DNA from: Microvirga sp052114605 | Lineage (GTDB): Bacteria; Pseudomonadota; Alphaproteobacteria; Rhizobiales; Beijerinckiaceae | Direction of reading: 5' to 3' | DNA: 64,000 nt | Assembly: GCF_052114605.1 (NCBI RefSeq) | Contig: NZ_JBFRFB010000001.1 | Span: 62,001-126,000, forward strand | In this document: positions 14,999-22,712 of the stretch, piece by piece | Layout of the letters: each line of letters opens with the position of its first letter | Numbering within the stretch: position 1 is the stretch's first letter | The notes under the pieces: generated by a model | What the model saw: only the letters and a program-made list of their open reading frames with translations | What the model was told of the DNA's origin: nothing | Databases searched by the model: none | Translations under genes and position numbers: made by a program

Positions 14999-16378
14999 AT
15001 GGTCGGCACAATTTCGGTCCAACGCACCGGCAATCAGGATATCGACGGCGTTCTATCGGCTTCGCGCTGGAACGGCTTGAATCTCAACTACAGCTTCCCG
15101 ACGGATGCCGCTCACATGGGAAGCGCCTATGGATCGGGGGAGACGCAGAACAACTTCGCGGGCCTGACCGCGCTTCAGACTCAGGCCGCAAGGAAGGTTG
15201 TGGGCGTCATCTCCTCGTTGACGAACCTTACATTCACCGAGATTCAGGAGACGCAAGCCAACCACGCAACCCTGCGCATGGCCCGCTCGGACGAGCCCGA
15301 AGCCGCATGGACCTATCTGCCGGGGGATTATGCGGAGGCAGGAGACAGCTGGTTCGGCAATTCCAGCGGGTGGTTCGATGACCCGGTTCAGGGCGACTAT
15401 GCTTATTACGTTTTCATGCACGAAATCCTGCATGCCATCGGACTCAAGCACGGGAATGAGACCGGCGGTTTCGGAGCCATGACGTCTGGGCGCGACTCCA
15501 TGGAATATTCCGTGATGACCTACCGGTCCTATGTGGGCGCGCCGGGGCAATATCTGGAGAACGAGGACTGGGGCTTTGCCCAAACTCCCATGATGATCGA
15601 TATCGCCGCCCTTCAGCATCTCTACAGCGCGAATTACGGCACCCATGCGGGCAATACGGTCTATCGCTGGGACTCCGCGACCGGGCGGGCCTTCATCGAT
15701 GGGATCGGTCAGGATGTGCCGGGCGGCAACCGGGTCTTCATGAGCATATGGGACGGCGGCGGGGTCGATACCTACGATCTCTCCAACTATACGACTGGCC
15801 TGCGGATCGATCTGCGGCCGGGAGAATGGTCCAGACTGTCTTCGACTCAGACGGCGATGCTCGGCGAGGTGAACCCGGCTCGCGGCAACGTCGCCAATGC
15901 GATGCTCTACAAGGGTGACGTCCGTTCGCTCATCGAAAACGCCATCGGCGGGCCGGGCGGGGACGTTATCATCGGCAACCAGGGCGGCAACCTGCTCAAG
16001 GGCGGAGGAGGCGGCGACAAGCTTTCAGGCCTCACCGGATCGGATACCCTGGTCGGCGGCGCGGGAAAGGATTCGTTCGTCTTCGAGACGCGCCCGAGCA
16101 GCGGCAGCCTCGATCGCATCTGCGATTTCTCTGTCGCTGACGATACCATCATCCTGGAGAATGCGGTCTTCACGAAGGTTGGAAGCGCTGGAAAACTCTC
16201 GACCTCAGCCTTCTGGGTAGGGTCGAAAGCTCATGATTCCACTGACAGGGTCGTCTACGACAAAGGCCTCGGAAATCTCACCTACTATGCCGATGGTACC
16301 GGCACGACCGCTCCCGTGCAGTTCGCTCTGCTGCCGAAGGGGCTGAGCATGACCGCCGCCGACTTCATCGTCGCGTGA
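14999..16378 (+). CDS. Serralysin-type RTX zinc metalloprotease (peptidase M10B)
   Basis: The 459-residue protein has the zinc-binding motif HEILHAIGLKH at residues 141-151 (HExxHxxGxxH) and the Met-turn SVMTY at 171-175, the hallmarks of metzincins. A C-terminal RTX region (about 315-380) has Gly-Asp-rich calcium-binding nonapeptides (GGGGGDKLSGLTG, GGAGKDSFVFE), then the M10 C-terminal domain. There is no signal peptide, as expected for export by a type I (ABC/MFP/TolC) system through a C-terminal signal. No type I exporter genes are adjacent; a TolC-family gene lies 14 kb away. Substrates are unknown. Confidence 0.88.
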   Translation: MVGTISVQRTGNQDIDGVLSASRWNGLNLNYSFPTDAAHMGSAYGSGETQNNFAGLTALQTQAARKVVGVISSLTNLTFTEIQETQANHATLRMARSDEPEAAWTYLPGDYAEAGDSWFGNSSGWFDDPVQGDYAYYVFMHEILHAIGLKHGNETGGFGAMTSGRDSMEYSVMTYRSYVGAPGQYLENEDWGFAQTPMMIDIAALQHLYSANYGTHAGNTVYRWDSATGRAFIDGIGQDVPGGNRVFMSIWDGGGVDTYDLSNYTTGLRIDLRPGEWSRLSSTQTAMLGEVNPARGNVANAMLYKGDVRSLIENAIGGPGGDVIIGNQGGNLLKGGGGGDKLSGLTGSDTLVGGAGKDSFVFETRPSSGSLDRICDFSVADDTIILENAVFTKVGSAGKLSTSAFWVGSKAHDSTDRVVYDKGLGNLTYYADGTGTTAPVQFALLPKGLSMTAADFIVA

Positions 16379-16436
16379 GGCCCAGGCGATATAAGATGCT
16401 GCCATCACGATTGGAGAGGCGGCATCTCATAGGGCT

Positions 16437-16765
16437 GGGATCGCCGGAACGAGCCCGGCGATGACGGGCGGAGGGCGCCGAGCGGTCATCCCGGACGGCG
16501 CAAGCCGATCCGGGATTGCGTGCAGAATCGAGCATGCTTCTCTGTCATTCCGGGGCGAGCATGAGCGAGAGCCCGGAACCCATAAACACCGTAGGTACAG
16601 GATAAGGCTGTGCAGATCTAAAAGCTTTTCTTGCAACGCCGTGGTTATGGGTTTCCACGCCTACGGCGCGGCCCTTCGGGTCGGGCTCCGCTACGCGGCC
16701 CCGGAATGACAGCGCTCTCTTCTGATGACGATCCCGGATCTGCGCTGCGCTCCGTCCGGGATGAC
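16437..16765. repeat. Cluster of palindromic intergenic repeats
   Basis: Several imperfect palindromes occur in succession, for example CGCCGG/CCGGCG (16443-16460), ATCCCGGA/TCCGGGAT (16488-16515), TTCCGGG/CCCGGAA (16548-16579) and GATCCCGGA/TCCGGGATG (16730-16761). They share the theme of a G-plus-C-rich arm joined to TCAT/ATGAC, a pattern of dispersed repeats in Hyphomicrobiales. No protein-like frame is seen here. Confidence 0.65.
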
Positions 16766-16810
16766 CACGAGAGGGCAAGGGCGGCGCACCCTTGTGTTCT
16801 GCATTTGTTC

Positions 16811-16839
16811 TTGACAATGATCCTAACCTTGGCTATACC
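16811..16839 (+). promoter_or_regulatory. Near-consensus housekeeping promoter
   Basis: TTGACA (16811-16816) and TATACC (16834-16839) are separated by exactly 17 nt. No coding start lies within 370 nt downstream, so the transcript probably begins with an RNA gene or a long leader. Confidence 0.7.
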
Positions 16840-16845
16840 CCTTCC

Positions 16846-16990
16846 CAGCCTGATCCACCGAGGGGCGCGCTCGCGAGGCGTCGTGATTGTGGGATCGGGC
16901 ACGGTCCTGCTGTGGGCGTCGCAAGCCCGCTGCCAGGAGGCCCTCCGCTGAAAGACGCGGTGTACGCCTAAAAAAGCCGTGCGCGGGGAG
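16846..16990 (+). ncRNA. Candidate structured RNA (6S-like rod?)
   Basis: Directly after the 16811 promoter the sequence can fold into one long irregular hairpin: GCGCGC (16865-16870) with GTGCGC (16979-16984), AGGCGT (16876-16881) with ACGCCT (16964-16969), TCCTG (16905-16909) with CAGGA (16934-16938), and an apical GGGC/GCCC (16914-16917, 16925-16928). A rod with closing stem, open centre and apical stem of about 140 nt is the plan of 6S RNA, but no conserved 6S sequence was recognised, and SRP RNA, tmRNA and RNase P motifs are absent. It could alternatively be a long leader of the following glycosyltransferase gene. The 3' end is uncertain. 16991-17215 shows nothing else. Confidence 0.45.
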
Positions 16991-17215
16991 CCGTCAGGTT
17001 CTCAACACAAACACACAACGAGCCGGACGCCTCCTCGCGCCCTCCCTCGATCCAACACCCTCGGGCGAAACACGCCGCGAGGCCGTTCGTACTTGTTCCT
17101 TGACGGACCAATCCTTGATTTGACTTCCAGGCGGCTTTGGAGGACATGAGCGCCTTTGCGGGCTTCGTCTCCTGGAGAGCTTCCGGGGAGGGGCCGGCCG
17201 CCTCCGGAGTCATCG

Positions 17216-18931
17216 ATGGACGGTACCGTCCCCCAGCAGCACCTCTCCCTTCGCCGGTTTTCCCTGGCGCAAGCAGCCAGCGTCGTCGAGCGGAGCCACG
17301 CCCGGCTCTGCGCCGTGCTCGTGCTCCTGTGCCTCGCCTGCTTCCTGCCGGGCTTTACCGGCCTTCAGCCGATGGACCGCGACGAGCCCCGTTATGCCCA
17401 GGCCTCCAAGCAGATGCTGGAGTCGGGCGATTTCGTGGATATCCGCTTCCAGGACGAGGCGCGGCACAAGAAGCCGGTTGGCATCTACTGGATGCAGAGC
17501 GCCACGGTGGCGCTTGGCGAAGCTCTGGGCGTGCCCGAGGCGCACACCACCATCGCCCTTTACCGCCTGCCGTCGCTGTTCGGCGCCATCGCGACGGTCC
17601 TTCTGACCTATTGGGCAGCCTTGGCTTTCTTCGCCCGACGAGGGGCCTTCCTGTCGGCGGCCCTCATGGCCACCTGCATCATCCTTATGGTCGAGGCCCG
17701 GCTGGCCAAGACCGATGCCATGCTCACCGCGTGCTCGGTCGCCGTCATGGGGGGCCTTGCGAGGGCTTATCTGAGCCGAGGTGCGGGAGTGCTGCCGCGC
17801 CGCGCCCTCCTGATTTTCTGGACGGGCTTTGCCCTCGGCATCCTCATCAAGGGGCCGCTGGTGCTGATGTTCGCCGGCCTCACGGCTGCGATCCTGTCCT
17901 ATAAGGAACGTTCCGCCCGCTGGCTTCTCACCCTCAAGCCCTGGATCGGCCTTGCCGCCACGCTGGCCGTGGTGCTGCCCTGGTTCGTCGCCATCACCAT
18001 CAAGAGCGGCGGTGCGTTCTTCTCCGAGGCCGTCGGCCACGACATGCTGGGCAAGGTCGGTACGGCGCAGTCGTATCATTGGATGCCGCCGGGCTTCTAT
18101 CTCCTCTCGTTCTTCGCGACCTTCTGGCCCGGCGCGATCCTGGCCGCCATCGCGGTGCCCTTCGCCTGGATCCACCGGCGCGAGGAGCCGGTGGCCTTTG
18201 CGCTGGCCTGGATCGTGCCTTCCTGGCTCGTTTTCGAGGCCGTTCCCACGAAGCTGCCGCATTACACGATGCCGCTGTTCCCGGCGGTCGCGATTCTGAC
18301 CGTCATGGCGATCTCCCGTCATTTCGTCGGGCCGCACCGCCCCGCAGCGAAGCTGACCACGATCCTCATTCCGTTTATCCCTATCGGGCTCGCTGTCGGC
18401 CTGTCGGTGGTGAACTGGAACTTCGACGGTACGCTGCCGTACCGGGCTCTTCCGGCCTTGGTTTTCGCCTCGCTGCTAGGCCTCTGTGGATGGTGGCTCT
18501 TCGTTCGGAACAAGGTCCTCAAGTCCATGTGGGCCGGGTTCCTGGCGGCGATCTGCCTGTCCATCGGCGTGTTCGGCTTTGCCCAGGAGGATCTTCGCTC
18601 CCTCAAGGTGTCGCCGAAGCTCGCCGAAGCGGCGCAGAATTTTCCGGGCGTGAAGAGCGTCGCAACCCTCGGCTATCGCGAGCCAAGCCTGGTGTTCCTT
18701 GTCGGCACCGATCTCGACATGCTCAATGACGGAGCGGAGGCGGCGGCCTATCTGAGGCGGAACGGATGCAGCCTCGTCTTCGTCGAGAGGCGCTTCGAGG
18801 ACGAGTTCCGGGCGGCCATTGCGCGGAGCAGAATCAATCCTTCACTCTCGACCCGCGTCACCGGATTTAATATCAACAGTGGGCGCCGGGTCGATATCGG
18901 CGTCTACCGCATGGATTCGGGTTGCGTCTAG
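17216..18931 (+). CDS. ArnT-like lipid-linked glycosyltransferase (PMT/GT83 family)
   Basis: The 571-residue integral membrane protein has about eleven to twelve hydrophobic segments. The first periplasmic loop carries the family signature MDRDEPRYAQASKQML with the catalytic acidic pair, followed by HKKPVGIYWMQ. ArnT enzymes move a sugar from undecaprenyl phosphate to lipid A at the periplasmic face; relatives in rhizobia add galacturonate (Rgt proteins). The start at 17216 is chosen for a GGAG 8 nt upstream; an in-frame start at 17156 is possible. Two further genes of a lipid-linked sugar pathway follow. The donor sugar is unknown. Confidence 0.85.
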   Translation: MDGTVPQQHLSLRRFSLAQAASVVERSHARLCAVLVLLCLACFLPGFTGLQPMDRDEPRYAQASKQMLESGDFVDIRFQDEARHKKPVGIYWMQSATVALGEALGVPEAHTTIALYRLPSLFGAIATVLLTYWAALAFFARRGAFLSAALMATCIILMVEARLAKTDAMLTACSVAVMGGLARAYLSRGAGVLPRRALLIFWTGFALGILIKGPLVLMFAGLTAAILSYKERSARWLLTLKPWIGLAATLAVVLPWFVAITIKSGGAFFSEAVGHDMLGKVGTAQSYHWMPPGFYLLSFFATFWPGAILAAIAVPFAWIHRREEPVAFALAWIVPSWLVFEAVPTKLPHYTMPLFPAVAILTVMAISRHFVGPHRPAAKLTTILIPFIPIGLAVGLSVVNWNFDGTLPYRALPALVFASLLGLCGWWLFVRNKVLKSMWAGFLAAICLSIGVFGFAQEDLRSLKVSPKLAEAAQNFPGVKSVATLGYREPSLVFLVGTDLDMLNDGAEAAAYLRRNGCSLVFVERRFEDEFRAAIARSRINPSLSTRVTGFNINSGRRVDIGVYRMDSGCV

Positions 18932-18977
18932 CCGAACCTGCATTGCAAGAGGTGGGTCTCTCAGGGCCCCTGAACGT

Positions 18978-19706
18978 ATGACTGAACTCTCTCCGGTCCC
19001 GCGCATCAGCGTCGTGGTGCCCGTCAAGAACGAAGCCTTGAACATCCTTCCGCTTGTGGAGGAGATCGAGCGCGCTTGTGTTCCCCTTGCGCCGTTCGAA
19101 CTCATCTATGTGGACGACGGCTCCACAGATGCGACGGCGGAGCAGATTGCAAATGCCCGCACCACGCGTCCCTGGCTTCGTCTCGTTCGGCATCAGTCGA
19201 GCTGCGGGCAGAGCGCCGCGGTGCGCAGCGGCGTGAAGACTGCTCGCGCTCCCATCATCGTGACGCTGGACGGCGATGGCCAGAACGATCCCGCTTTCAT
19301 CCCGCAACTGGTGGCCGCTCTCGACGATCCGTCCGTCGGCCTCGCGGCAGGCCAGCGCCTTGCCCGCAAAGGAGCCGCCAAGCGCTGGCAGTCGCGCATC
19401 GCCAATGGCGTGCGTGGACGTGTTCTGAAGGACGGTACGCGGGACACGGGCTGCGGCCTCAAGGCCTTCCGCCGCGACGTTTATATGAGCCTGCCGTATT
19501 TCGACGCCCTGCATCGCTTCATGCCGGCGCTCGTCAAGCGCGAAGGCTACCGTATCGCCCATGTGGACGTGGTCGACCGGCCGCGACATGCGGGCCAGTC
19601 CAATTACGGCCTCTTCGACCGGCTGTGGGTCGGTATTCTCGATCTCGCCGGCGTGTGGTGGCTGATCCGCCGCCGGCGCCTGCCCGTCATTCAGGAAACC
19701 CTCTGA
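18978..19706 (+). CDS. Family 2 glycosyltransferase, ArnC/dolichol-phosphate-mannose-synthase-like
   Basis: The 242-residue GT-A enzyme has the nucleotide-sugar site IYVDDGSTDAT (about 37-47) and the metal site LDGDGQNDP (about 92-100). There is no long C-terminal membrane domain beyond a short hydrophobic stretch (VGILDLAGVWWLI) near the end. It would load a sugar onto undecaprenyl phosphate in the cytoplasm and so supply the ArnT-like protein encoded 46 nt upstream. The start at 18978 matches where similarity to the family begins. Its stop TGA shares its A with the next ATG. Confidence 0.85.
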   Translation: MTELSPVPRISVVVPVKNEALNILPLVEEIERACVPLAPFELIYVDDGSTDATAEQIANARTTRPWLRLVRHQSSCGQSAAVRSGVKTARAPIIVTLDGDGQNDPAFIPQLVAALDDPSVGLAAGQRLARKGAAKRWQSRIANGVRGRVLKDGTRDTGCGLKAFRRDVYMSLPYFDALHRFMPALVKREGYRIAHVDVVDRPRHAGQSNYGLFDRLWVGILDLAGVWWLIRRRRLPVIQETL

Positions 19707-20047
19707 TGCTGATGCGTCTGTCCCACGATATCGGTTTGATCTTTTACGATATCGTTATTGCCCGTTTCGACATCTGGGCGGCCTTTGGCGTGCTGGCGCA
19801 ATTCGTCTTCGGTGCCCGCTTCATCGTGCAATGGATCGCAAGCGAAAAAGCGGAAAAAAGTGTCATTCCGATGGGCTTCTGGGTGCTGTCCATCGTGGGG
19901 GGATTGATGACGCTGGTTTACGGATTCATCCGGCGTGACATCGTCATCATCCTTCCTCAACTCTTGTCGATCTTCATCTATATTCGCAATCTCATGCTGA
20001 TCGCGAAAGAGAAGCGGCGGGTGGCAGAGGCTGATCTGCCGACTTAG
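19706..20047 (+). CDS. LAB_N (lipid A biosynthesis N-terminal) domain membrane protein
   Basis: The 113-residue protein has three hydrophobic segments and the family-typical FGVLAQFVFGARFIVQWIASEK and VIPMGFWVLSIVGG blocks (in part). The domain is found at the N-terminus of some LpxB proteins and alone next to ArnC/ArnT homologues; its exact role is unknown, possibly as a flippase-like or accessory subunit for lipid-linked sugars. It overlaps the preceding gene by 1 nt (TGATG), a sign of coupled translation. Confidence 0.83.
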   Translation: MLMRLSHDIGLIFYDIVIARFDIWAAFGVLAQFVFGARFIVQWIASEKAEKSVIPMGFWVLSIVGGLMTLVYGFIRRDIVIILPQLLSIFIYIRNLMLIAKEKRRVAEADLPT

Positions 20048-20078
20048 AGTCGATTTCAACTCATGAAATCGACTCTAA
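20044..20078. terminator. Strong hairpin at the end of the glycolipid operon
   Basis: A perfect 15-bp stem with a 5-nt loop (ACTCA) begins at the stop codon of the LAB_N gene (TTAGAGTCGATTTCA with its complement). AATTCTT follows. It lies between convergent genes and probably terminates transcription from both sides; the motif may also belong to a dispersed repeat family. Confidence 0.7.
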
Positions 20079-20135
20079 ATTCTTGGCCGCCGCATTTTTT
20101 GACGGCGAACCGGATCCACTTCGCCGAAAAATGCT

Positions 20136-21320
20136 CTAATCGCTCTCCCGCAGGCGCCTGAACCCCGCATCGAGGTCGCGCTTGAGATCGTCCAGATCCT
20201 CGAGGCCGATGTGGAAGCGCAAGGATGGACCGCCTGGCGCCCAAGTCGTCGCCGTCCGATAGGTCGAGCAGTCGAAGGGGATCACGAGGCTCTCGAATCC
20301 GCCCCAGGAATAGCCCATCCCGAAAAGGGACAGCCCGTCGAGCATGGCAGCCAGCGCCTTGTTCGAGAAGGGCTTGAGGATAACCGAGAACAATCCCGAC
20401 GAGCCCTTGAAGTCCCGCTTCCAGATCTCGTGCCCGCGATAGGTTTCGAGGGCCGGGTGCAGAACCTGAGCCACTTCCGGACGCTCCGCCAGCCAGCGGG
20501 CCATCTCCAGCGCCTGCTTCTCATGCTCCCGAAGCCGGAGCGCCAGGGTGCGCAGGCCTCTCAGCCCCAGGAACACGTCCTCCGGTCCGGGGCACATGGC
20601 ATAGGCATCGTAGGTGGCGCGCAGGTCCTTGAAGCAGCGCTCATTGGCCGAGACCAGTCCAAGCAGCAGGTCCGAACCGCCGCTGAGATATTTGGTGCCG
20701 GCCTCGATAGCGATGTCGACGCCGCGCTCGTGGGGCGGGAAGAGCAGGGGGGTGGCCCAGGTATTGTCCATGAGCACGACCGCGCCATGACGGTGCGCCA
20801 CTTCGGCTATGGCTGGAACGTCCTGCATTTCAAGAGATTGCGAACCGGGAGCTTCCGTAAAGACAGCAGTGGTGTTCGAGCGCATCAGGCTCTCGATTCC
20901 AACGCCGATGGATGGATCGTAATAGGTTGTTTCCACACCAAATTTCTTGAGGATTCCGTGGCAGAACTGACGTGTCGGCAGGTAGACCGAATCCGTCATC
21001 AGCAGGTGATCGCCCGCCTTGAGGCAGGACATCAAAGCTACCGTAACGGCAGCGAGCCCCGAGGGAGCCAGCACCGTTCCCGCCGCACCGGCGAGTTGCG
21101 ACCAGGCCTTTTCCAGCGAATCCGTCGTCGGAGTCCCTTTCGTTCCATAGGAATACCGCCCGCGCCGATGCAGAAGATCGTCGGTCGTGGGGTAGAGAAC
21201 CGTGGAGCCGCGATAGATCGGTGTGTTGATGAAACCGTGCTGTTCAAAAGGGTCTCGGCCCGCATGAACGAGGAGGGTACGTTCCGCTAGGTTGGTAGGC
21301 TTCGGGGGGAGTTTGGACAT
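20136..21320 (-). CDS. metC: Cystathionine beta-lyase
   Basis: The 394-residue PLP enzyme belongs to the Cys/Met metabolism family (fold type I). PLP-binding Lys210 lies in IEAGTKYLSGGSD, with the upstream DNTWATPLLF aspartate that contacts the pyridine nitrogen, and YSYGTKGTPTTD near residue 57. The ending SWGGFESLVIP and SLRFHIGLEDLDDL is typical of alphaproteobacterial MetC, which cleaves cystathionine to homocysteine, ammonia and pyruvate. It is divergent from aapJ with a 228-nt intergenic region in which no SAM riboswitch was recognised. A different C-S lyase is possible but less likely. Confidence 0.9.
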   Translation of the reverse strand: MSKLPPKPTNLAERTLLVHAGRDPFEQHGFINTPIYRGSTVLYPTTDDLLHRRGRYSYGTKGTPTTDSLEKAWSQLAGAAGTVLAPSGLAAVTVALMSCLKAGDHLLMTDSVYLPTRQFCHGILKKFGVETTYYDPSIGVGIESLMRSNTTAVFTEAPGSQSLEMQDVPAIAEVAHRHGAVVLMDNTWATPLLFPPHERGVDIAIEAGTKYLSGGSDLLLGLVSANERCFKDLRATYDAYAMCPGPEDVFLGLRGLRTLALRLREHEKQALEMARWLAERPEVAQVLHPALETYRGHEIWKRDFKGSSGLFSVILKPFSNKALAAMLDGLSLFGMGYSWGGFESLVIPFDCSTYRTATTWAPGGPSLRFHIGLEDLDDLKRDLDAGFRRLRESD

Positions 21321-21548
21321 GGGCTCAAGGGCTTGCTGGAGGGGCCTTGATCTGAGGCCGGAGCGAGGTTGGCGTCAACCCTCCTGCCAAAAAGCCATCC
21401 ATCAAGACTTGACCGGTGATCAATCATGGAATGTGATGGATCCCGATGCCGCTTCGAACCGATGCGGCGCGGAACGGTCTGACCGTGGCTCGGCTGGGGG
21501 TAAAAATAACTAGCGGGCCGAATTGTACTATTGGGAGAATATACCAGC

Positions 21549-22568
21549 ATGAAAAAGGCTCTCGTAGCGATTGCCTTCGGCCTGACGGCAAGCGTGCTCG
21601 CCACAGGCGCTTCCGCCCAGGCGACGCTGAACAGCGTCAAGCAGAAGGGCTTTCTGACCTGCGGCTCGAACACCGGCCTCGCCGGCTTCGGCTTGCCTGA
21701 CGCCCAAGGTGGGTGGACCGGTCTCGACGTGGATCTCTGCCGCGCCGTGGCTGCAGCGATCTTCGACGATCCGAGCAAGGTGCGCTACATTCCGCTCGCC
21801 GCCAAGGACCGCTTCACGGCGCTCCAGTCGGGCGAAGTGGACGTGCTGTCCCGCAACTCGACCATGACGATGTCGCGCGATACGCAGCTCGGCCTCGACT
21901 TCCCGGCTATCAACTACTTTGACGGCCAGGGCTTCATGGTCCGCAAGAAGCTCGGCGTTTCCTCCGCCAAGGAGTTGAACGGCGCTTCGATCTGCACTCA
22001 GCAGGGCACCACCACCGAGCTCAACCTCGCCGACTACTTCCGTGCCAACAACATGAAGTACGAAGTCGTGGCCTTCGCGACCTCAGACGAAACCTTCAAG
22101 GCTTATGACGCCGGCCGCTGCGACGCGTTCACCACGGACGCCTCGGGCCTCTATGCCGAGCGCCTGCGCGCCTCCGCTCCGGACGACCATATCGTTCTGC
22201 CGGAAATCATCTCCAAGGAGCCGCTTGGCCCGGCAGTCCGCCACGGCGACAACCAGTGGGGCGATATCATCCGCTGGACGCACATGGCCATGCTGAACGC
22301 TGAAGAGCTCGGCGTGACGAAGGCCAATGTCGACCAGATGAAGACCTCCGACAACCCGGAGATCAAGCGTCTGCTCGGCACCGAGGGCAAGTACGGCGAG
22401 GCTATCGGCCTGACGAACGATTGGGCCGTGCGCATCGTCAAGCACGTGGGCAATTACGGCGAAAGCTTCGAGAAGAACGTCGGCGAAGGCTCCAAGCTGA
22501 AGATCAAGCGCGGCCAGAACGCTCTCTGGACCAAGGGCGGCCTGCAATACGGCATCCCGATCCGCTAA
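21549..22568 (+). CDS. aapJ: General L-amino acid ABC transporter, periplasmic binding protein AapJ
   Basis: The 339-residue protein has a signal peptide (MKKALVAIAFGLTASVLATGASAQA) and the family 3 solute-binding fold with the AapJ-typical LTCGSNTGLAGFG, GWTGLDVDLCRAVAAA and SRNSTMTMSRDT blocks. AapJ captures a wide range of L-amino acids in the periplasm. Start at 21549 follows GGGAG. It is the first gene of aapJQMP, and a hairpin just after it may keep it at a higher level than the membrane parts. Confidence 0.93.
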   Translation: MKKALVAIAFGLTASVLATGASAQATLNSVKQKGFLTCGSNTGLAGFGLPDAQGGWTGLDVDLCRAVAAAIFDDPSKVRYIPLAAKDRFTALQSGEVDVLSRNSTMTMSRDTQLGLDFPAINYFDGQGFMVRKKLGVSSAKELNGASICTQQGTTTELNLADYFRANNMKYEVVAFATSDETFKAYDAGRCDAFTTDASGLYAERLRASAPDDHIVLPEIISKEPLGPAVRHGDNQWGDIIRWTHMAMLNAEELGVTKANVDQMKTSDNPEIKRLLGTEGKYGEAIGLTNDWAVRIVKHVGNYGESFEKNVGEGSKLKIKRGQNALWTKGGLQYGIPIR

Positions 22569-22582
22569 GCGAACCGAAAACA

Positions 22583-22607
22583 GGGCGCCCGGACATTTCG
22601 GGCGCCC
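22583..22607 (+). terminator. Intergenic hairpin between aapJ and aapQ
   Basis: A 9-bp perfect stem (GGGCGCCCG/CGGGCGCCC) with a 7-nt loop is followed only by TTCTCG, so it is likely a partial terminator or mRNA-stabilising element rather than an absolute stop. Confidence 0.6.
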
Positions 22608-22712
22608 TTCTCGAACAATAAAAAATGCCGCCAGTTCATGGCAGACCGACACTTGCATGAACATGGGAGGACGGCACACAAAAAGAAGCCAGCCGTCAGA
22701 GGATTCAGTTCA

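Noticed and set aside
16846..16990. SRP RNA, tmRNA or RNase P RNA as identity of the structured region
   Set aside because: The conserved SRP tetraloop region, a tmRNA tag frame with CCA end, and the RNase P core motifs are all absent.
16461..17123. Several short frames in the repeat-rich gap before the ArnT-like gene
   Set aside because: They cross palindromic repeats and the candidate RNA, have no ribosome binding sites and no protein-like composition.
21321..21548. SAM or SAH riboswitch upstream of metC
   Set aside because: No recognisable riboswitch core was found on the minus strand in this gap.
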